Below, in pieces: positions 6,982 through 9,933 of a stretch of DNA of 9,933 nucleotides. Origin of the DNA: Tigheibacillus jepli (GTDB lineage: Bacteria > Bacillota > Bacilli > Bacillales > Amphibacillaceae); contig NZ_JAROCA010000084.1 in the NCBI RefSeq assembly GCF_030732005.1, positions 1 to 9,933 of the forward strand, written 5' to 3'. The notes beneath the pieces were generated by a model. That model ran no database searches. It was given only the letters and a program-made list of their open reading frames with translations, and had not been told where the DNA came from. Positions within the stretch are counted from its first letter, which is position 1; the number at the start of each line of letters is the position of its first letter. Both the position numbers and the translations under genes were made by a program.

Positions 6982-6998
6982 TGTAATGTAATTGTAAC
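6982..6998 (+). promoter_or_regulatory. WalR (YycF) binding box
   Basis: TGTAATGTAATTGTAAC matches the published WalR consensus TGTWAH-N5-TGTWAH in both half-sites. It lies roughly 50 to 66 bases upstream of the inferred transcription start of the autolysin, a normal place for an activator, although the repeat reads on the strand opposite to the gene. WalRK controls LytE-type autolysins in Bacillus and Staphylococcus, so the target fits. A partial second site, TGTAAA-N5-TGTTGA, lies at 7082-7098 with one mismatch. Confidence 0.6.
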
Positions 6999-7119
6999 CT
7001 TATCTGGGAGACAGGGAGAGATTGATTGTGATTTTGTCTTACTTTTGTGTCGTAAAATAGTTCTTTTTGCCTATATAAGATTGTAAATATTTTGTTGAAA
7101 CATGCCGATTAATAGATAG

Positions 7120-7455
7120 AAGGGAATGTTCAAAAGTCCGGTAAAAATGACACATCGGTATTGGGGACCTTCTGTGCCTGCGATTACTCGGCACAAAGAA
7201 AGATTACTAAAACCGCCCACGTCCTGTGGCAACATAGAAGTCACCATATACTGTGGAAGTTCGTGGCTTGCTTTTGCAAAAACGCTACACCTGCGCCTAC
7301 AAGCTTATTCAAAGAAGCTGTATTCCTCGGTGCAGGGCAGCAAGGAAGTATTTCGCAAAAGTAGCCTTCCTTGAAAAAGAAAACTGCTTTTTCTGCGTGC
7401 GATGCAAATTCAAGGAAGCAAATACGTGTACGCAAAGCGCGCCGCTTCGAACTTC
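7120..7455. repeat. Element B: non-coding region dense in small palindromes
   Basis: No convincing gene occupies 6999-7595. This part holds many short hairpins: GTGCC/GGCAC (7174-7178, 7190-7194) around an 11-base loop, CCAC/GTGG near 7217-7229, CAAGGAAG/CTTCCTTG (7341-7348, 7366-7373), GAAAAAG/CTTTTTC (7373-7379, 7387-7393) and AAGCG/CGCTT (7435-7439, 7443-7447). GCCTGCGATTACTCG (7176-7190) and TGTGGCAACA (7225-7234) are identical to blocks in element A 1.6 kb away, in the same orientation and order. CAAGGAAG recurs at 7411-7418. I read it as a copy of a dispersed, structured repeat family; the boundaries are approximate. Short open frames cross it on both strands, with no binding sites or domains. 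Confidence 0.5.
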
Positions 7456-7550
7456 TTGGTCCTTTTTATCCTCTTTTTTGAACATGCATTAGAATTAAAA
7501 GTTTCATATACATATTTATCCCAAATGAACGGACAGTAAACATCCATTTA

Positions 7551-7577
7551 GGGACAGAGAACCTGTCCCCCTGTCCC
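7551..7577 (+). repeat. GGGACAG hairpin just upstream of the regulator gene
   Basis: GGGACAG (7551-7557) pairs perfectly with CTGTCCC at 7563-7569 across a 5-base loop, and an identical second CTGTCCC follows at 7571-7577, so two alternative stems are possible. It ends only 5 bases before the GGAGG binding site of the response regulator. No U-run follows, so it is not a normal terminator. It may be a leader element affecting translation or simply a small dispersed repeat. Confidence 0.45.
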
Positions 7578-7595
7578 GGATTGGAGGCGTACAGA

Positions 7596-8255
7596 TTGAT
7601 CAGGGTGTTGTTGGTTGAAAATCAACGATTGTTTAGTGAAGGTATCCAGGTATTGCTTCAGCATGAAAAGGATATACAGGTAGTTGGAGTGGCAGAGGAT
7701 GGAAAAACAGCAGTGACGCTGGCTGGGGAACTTCTTCCGGATGTAATATTGATGGAGATACAGATGCCGGATAAGGATGGGACAGAAATTGCGCGTGAAT
7801 TAAAGGAGATTAATAGCAAGTTTAAAATCGTATTTTTAACGAATTTGCCGGAAGAAAAACTGATCATGGAGGCACTGGAAGTTGGCGCAAGTGGCTTTCT
7901 TTCGAAGACGTTATTGCCAAATAACTTATTTAAAGCCATACGTGACGCACACAGCGGACAATATGTGCTATCAGGGGATGTGGCAGAAGCAATCATCCGT
8001 CATATCAAAGGAATAGGGATGAGTGAACAAAACCTGCTGGATCAAAAGTTGCGAAATATTGGTGTAGAGTTGTCACAGCGGGAATTGGATATTATCATGT
8101 TGCTATTTAAAGGCAACTCCAATCGCGAGATATCCGAAAAAATTGGCCTCAATGTAGGTACCGTGAAAAATTACGTCAGTAGTATCTATCATAAAATAAA
8201 CGTTCATTACCGAAAAGAAGCAATTGCTTTTTTTCGTGAATTAATGGAAAGCTAG
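7596..8255 (+). CDS. Atypical LuxR/NarL-type response regulator, phosphosite Glu
   Basis: A 219-residue protein with an N-terminal receiver domain (about 1-118) and a C-terminal LuxR/GerE helix-turn-helix (about 157-215; LSQRELDIIMLLFKGNSNRE and TVKNYVSSIYHKI carry the family pattern). The order matches NarL/FixJ/DegU regulators. The phosphoacceptor position reads LMEIQMP, with Glu54 where Asp is invariant, and the acidic pair near residue 8 reads VENQ rather than VDDQ. Thr82 and Lys104 of the switch are kept. It therefore probably cannot be phosphorylated in the usual way and may be locked active. No histidine kinase gene is next to it. The start is TTG (7596-7598) with GGAGG 8 bases upstream; the in-frame TTG at 7581 overlaps that site and is rejected. 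A terminator begins at its stop codon. Targets are unknown; the adjacent MBL gene is one candidate. Confidence 0.88.
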   Translation: MIRVLLVENQRLFSEGIQVLLQHEKDIQVVGVAEDGKTAVTLAGELLPDVILMEIQMPDKDGTEIARELKEINSKFKIVFLTNLPEEKLIMEALEVGASGFLSKTLLPNNLFKAIRDAHSGQYVLSGDVAEAIIRHIKGIGMSEQNLLDQKLRNIGVELSQRELDIIMLLFKGNSNREISEKIGLNVGTVKNYVSSIYHKINVHYRKEAIAFFRELMES

Positions 8256-8286
8256 GGGACATTTTTTAATGTCCTCTTGTTTATTT
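8255..8286 (+). terminator. Intrinsic terminator of the response regulator gene
   Basis: GGGGACATT (8255-8263) pairs with AATGTCCTC (8268-8276) over 9 positions including one G-U pair, with a TTTT loop. A T-rich tail follows (TTGTTTATTT). The first arm starts on the last base of the stop codon. Confidence 0.7.
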
Positions 8287-8292
8287 CTAAAT

Positions 8293-8322
8293 TTGGGATT
8301 AAAATACAATATTGTTTATATT
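8293..8322 (+). promoter_or_regulatory. Possible sigma-A promoter of the MBL-DUF3006 pair
   Basis: TTGGGA (8293-8298, four of six) and TATATT (8317-8322, five of six) are separated by 18 bp, directly after the regulator's terminator. Transcription would begin near 8329, giving a leader of about 70 bases. Another -10-like TACAAT at 8305-8310 has no good -35. Confidence 0.4.
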
Positions 8323-8398
8323 TTACAGAAACGAATTCAACCGCTTTTGGGAGAATGACAAGCGGATGGATTTGACAGTGCAAATGGAGGAGAAACAA

Positions 8399-9562
8399 GT
8401 GGGGAAGCATTCACGAATCGTTAAACTGGCTTTGAGCATATTGCTCGTGCTGTCCATTTTAGTTGTACCAAATTGCAGTCAGGCTGCGACAAAAACGATG
8501 ACCGTTCATTTTATCAATGTTGGACAAGGGGACAGTACATGGATCCATACGCCCGATGGAAAAAATATTGTGATTGATGGCGGAAAAAAACAAGCCGGTA
8601 CAACGGTCGTTGACTATTTGAAAAAGAAACATGTCAAAACAATTGATGTACTGATTGCGACACACCCTGATAGTGACCATATCGGAGGACTGCCCAAGAT
8701 CATTCAGTCATTTAAAATAAAAAATGTCTATGCGCCGAAAGTGTCGCATACAACGAAAACGTACAAGGATTTTTTGAAGGCAGTCAAACAGAAACATGTC
8801 AAAATCAAAACGGCCAAAAAAGGGGTAAAACTGCCCATGCAATCGGTTGATGCAGCATTTGTCGGACCGGTCAAAACCTACTCGAATTCGGATACAAATG
8901 ATTGGAGTGCTGTGCTTCGAGTTAGCTTCAAACGCAACAGCTTTTTATTTACCGGTGATGCTGCAAATCGGGCGGAAAAAGACATGATGCACACCGGTGA
9001 AAACTTGCATGCCAATGTACTGAAAGTAGGTCATCACGGGTCACAGTATTCTACAAGCAGTACATTTTTGAAAAAGGTAAAACCGGCATATGCTGTCATT
9101 TCGGTCGGTAAAAACAGCTATGGACATCCAACAAAAGCAACACTTGACCGCCTGAAAAAGGCGAAAGTCAAAATCTACCGTACGGACAAATCAGGTCATA
9201 TTATTGCGACAGCAAATGGTTCTTCGATAAAATTTAACGCTAAACCGTCCAGTACGAAAGCACCGGTGAAGAAAACAACAAGCAAAAACGCTGCAGCATA
9301 TAAATTAAACGCCAAGCTTGATAACACGCATCCAAAGCAGTATTCGACCGTGCATCTGATGGTTAAGGGATTACCGAATGGGACAAAATACAAGGCAGTA
9401 TTCCATTACAAAAGTAAAAATACATCGTACAATGGAAAAGTAGGCAAGACATTGCCTGTAAAAATCAGCCGGGCATCGACAAGTTACCGGGTAAACGTGG
9501 ATGTTACGGCAACATATAAAAATAAAACGTATCATGCGAAAACATCATTCCTGCCAAAATAG
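8399..9562 (+). CDS. Secreted ComEC-like metallo-beta-lactamase-fold hydrolase
   Basis: A 387-residue protein. A signal peptide (1 to about 30, ending SQAA) precedes an MBL-fold domain (about 33-280). The domain opens with HFINVGQGDS (37-46), the signature of the hydrolase domain at the C-terminus of the DNA-uptake protein ComEC. Metal ligands are visible: HPDSDH (His89, Asp91, Asp93, His94), FTGDA (Asp187), GHHGS (His212-His213) and GHP (His243). Some ComEC MBL domains are nucleases, so an extracellular nuclease or phosphodiesterase is likely (inference). A Ser/Thr/Lys-rich linker (about 282-297) leads to a beta-rich, Lys-rich C-terminal domain (about 299-387) that I do not recognise; an Ig-like or wall-binding fold is possible. 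There are no membrane helices beyond the signal peptide, so it is not ComEC itself. The start is GTG (8399-8401) with GGAGGAG 6 bases upstream; upstream in-frame starts would spoil the signal peptide. Confidence 0.9.
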   Translation: MGKHSRIVKLALSILLVLSILVVPNCSQAATKTMTVHFINVGQGDSTWIHTPDGKNIVIDGGKKQAGTTVVDYLKKKHVKTIDVLIATHPDSDHIGGLPKIIQSFKIKNVYAPKVSHTTKTYKDFLKAVKQKHVKIKTAKKGVKLPMQSVDAAFVGPVKTYSNSDTNDWSAVLRVSFKRNSFLFTGDAANRAEKDMMHTGENLHANVLKVGHHGSQYSTSSTFLKKVKPAYAVISVGKNSYGHPTKATLDRLKKAKVKIYRTDKSGHIIATANGSSIKFNAKPSSTKAPVKKTTSKNAAAYKLNAKLDNTHPKQYSTVHLMVKGLPNGTKYKAVFHYKSKNTSYNGKVGKTLPVKISRASTSYRVNVDVTATYKNKTYHAKTSFLPK

Positions 9563-9571
9563 GAGGTAGCC

Positions 9572-9787
9572 ATGCGATATACGATCGATCAAATGGAAGG
9601 TGAAATCGCTGTTTGCGAGGATGATAACGGCAATACCGTGGATATTGCACGAAACAAACTGCCAAAACATGCCAAAGTAGGTGATGTCCTTCTGGAAGCA
9701 AACGGCACGTACAAACTGGATAAAAAAACAACCAAACAACGCCGTAAAGAAATTGAAAAATTAATGGATGATGTGTGGGAAGATTGA
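9572..9787 (+). CDS. DUF3006 domain protein
   Basis: A 71-residue cytoplasmic protein covering a whole DUF3006 domain (PF11213). The pattern is clear: D-x-(M/F)-EG-(D/E)-IAV near 6-14, NKLP (28-31), a KVGDVL block (35-40) and a C-terminal T-x-x-RRKEIEKL helix (54-64). Its function is unknown. The binding site AGGAGG (9561-9566) overlaps the stop codon of the MBL gene, with the ATG 9 bases after that stop, so the two are co-transcribed and probably translationally coupled. DUF3006 genes are often found next to secreted ComEC-like MBL hydrolases, which suggests a functional link such as control or protection inside the cell (inference). A strong terminator follows at once. Confidence 0.88.
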   Translation: MRYTIDQMEGEIAVCEDDNGNTVDIARNKLPKHAKVGDVLLEANGTYKLDKKTTKQRRKEIEKLMDDVWED

Positions 9788-9791
9788 TGAA

Positions 9792-9836
9792 GTGCCAGGC
9801 AGCGAAAATTATTTCGTTGCCTGGCACTGATTTTTT
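9792..9836 (+). terminator. Strong intrinsic terminator after DUF3006
   Basis: GTGCCAGGCAGCGAAA (9792-9807) pairs with TTTCGTTGCCTGGCAC (9812-9827) over 16 positions with one G-U pair and a 4-base loop, followed after TGA by TTTTTT (9831-9836). It starts 4 bases after the DUF3006 stop codon. Confidence 0.9.
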
Positions 9837-9869
9837 AAAAAAACGATACAAAACTGTAACCCAAGTTTC

Positions 9870-9907
9870 GGCAGTTTTTGAGAAAAACACCCCAAAAACT
9901 GCCTTTT
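9870..9907 (+). terminator. Second hairpin with T-run at the window end
   Basis: GGCAGTTTTTG (9870-9880) and CAAAAACTGCC (9893-9903) are a perfect 11-bp inverted repeat with a 12-base loop, followed by TTTT (9904-9907). It could be a backup terminator or the terminator of a leader belonging to a gene beyond the window. AAAACTG at 9850-9856 can also pair with CAGTTTT at 9872-9878, which would compete with this stem. No coding region is visible from 9788 to 9933. Confidence 0.55.
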
Positions 9908-9933
9908 GACGTTCCAAAACATTGATTTATCAA

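Noticed and set aside
7126..7492. Overlapping short open frames in element B on both strands
   Set aside because: They lack binding sites, run through palindromes and shared repeat blocks, and look like chance frames in a non-coding repeat.
8399..9562. Calling the MBL gene comEC
   Set aside because: Only the hydrolase domain is present; the membrane channel helices and OB-fold of ComEC are missing and the protein has a secretion signal instead.

Overview
The window reads as chromosomal DNA from a low-GC, Gram-positive, spore-former-type Bacillota of the family Bacillaceae (the Virgibacillus/Oceanobacillus/Lentibacillus neighbourhood is a guess). The signs are strong AGGAGG-type ribosome binding sites, GTG and TTG starts, lipoprotein signal peptides, a LysM/NlpC-P60 autolysin with a WalR-type box, a SCO-type copper lipoprotein, a DUF2569 membrane protein and a secreted ComEC-like hydrolase paired with DUF3006. 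I see no phage, conjugation or CRISPR genes and no intact transposase.

Layout. 1-887: a minus-strand serine hydrolase of the beta-lactamase class A fold, ending in an intrinsic terminator. 888-1331: non-coding, with a degenerate tandem duplication and a strong sigma-A promoter. 1332-3005: a plus-strand ABC1/UbiB/AarF kinase-like membrane protein. 3006-3339: non-coding, with a phased short repeat and a bidirectional terminator. 3340-5382: three minus-strand genes, transcribed in the order DUF2569 membrane protein, SCO lipoprotein, two-domain YtkA-like lipoprotein. 5383-5819: non-coding, with a cluster of hairpins (element A) and the autolysin terminator. 5820-6875: LysM x3 + NlpC/P60 autolysin on the minus strand, preceded by a promoter and a WalR box. 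6999-7595: a long non-coding stretch with element B, which shares two conserved blocks with element A. 7596-8255: a plus-strand LuxR/NarL-type response regulator whose phosphoacceptor Asp is replaced by Glu. 8399-9787: a secreted metallo-beta-lactamase-fold protein and a DUF3006 protein, translationally close-coupled and ended by a strong terminator. 9837-9933: another hairpin and no gene.

How the genes fit together. The SCO and YtkA-like lipoproteins form a plausible extracytoplasmic copper-handling pair serving cytochrome oxidase. The autolysin is probably part of the WalRK cell-wall regulon. The MBL-fold protein and DUF3006 form a two-gene unit that probably acts on extracellular DNA or another phosphodiester. 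The orphan, apparently non-phosphorylatable regulator sits directly upstream and may or may not control it. The most unusual items are the A/B structured repeat family, the degenerate response regulator, the MBL-DUF3006 pair and the helically phased repeat at 3181-3249.
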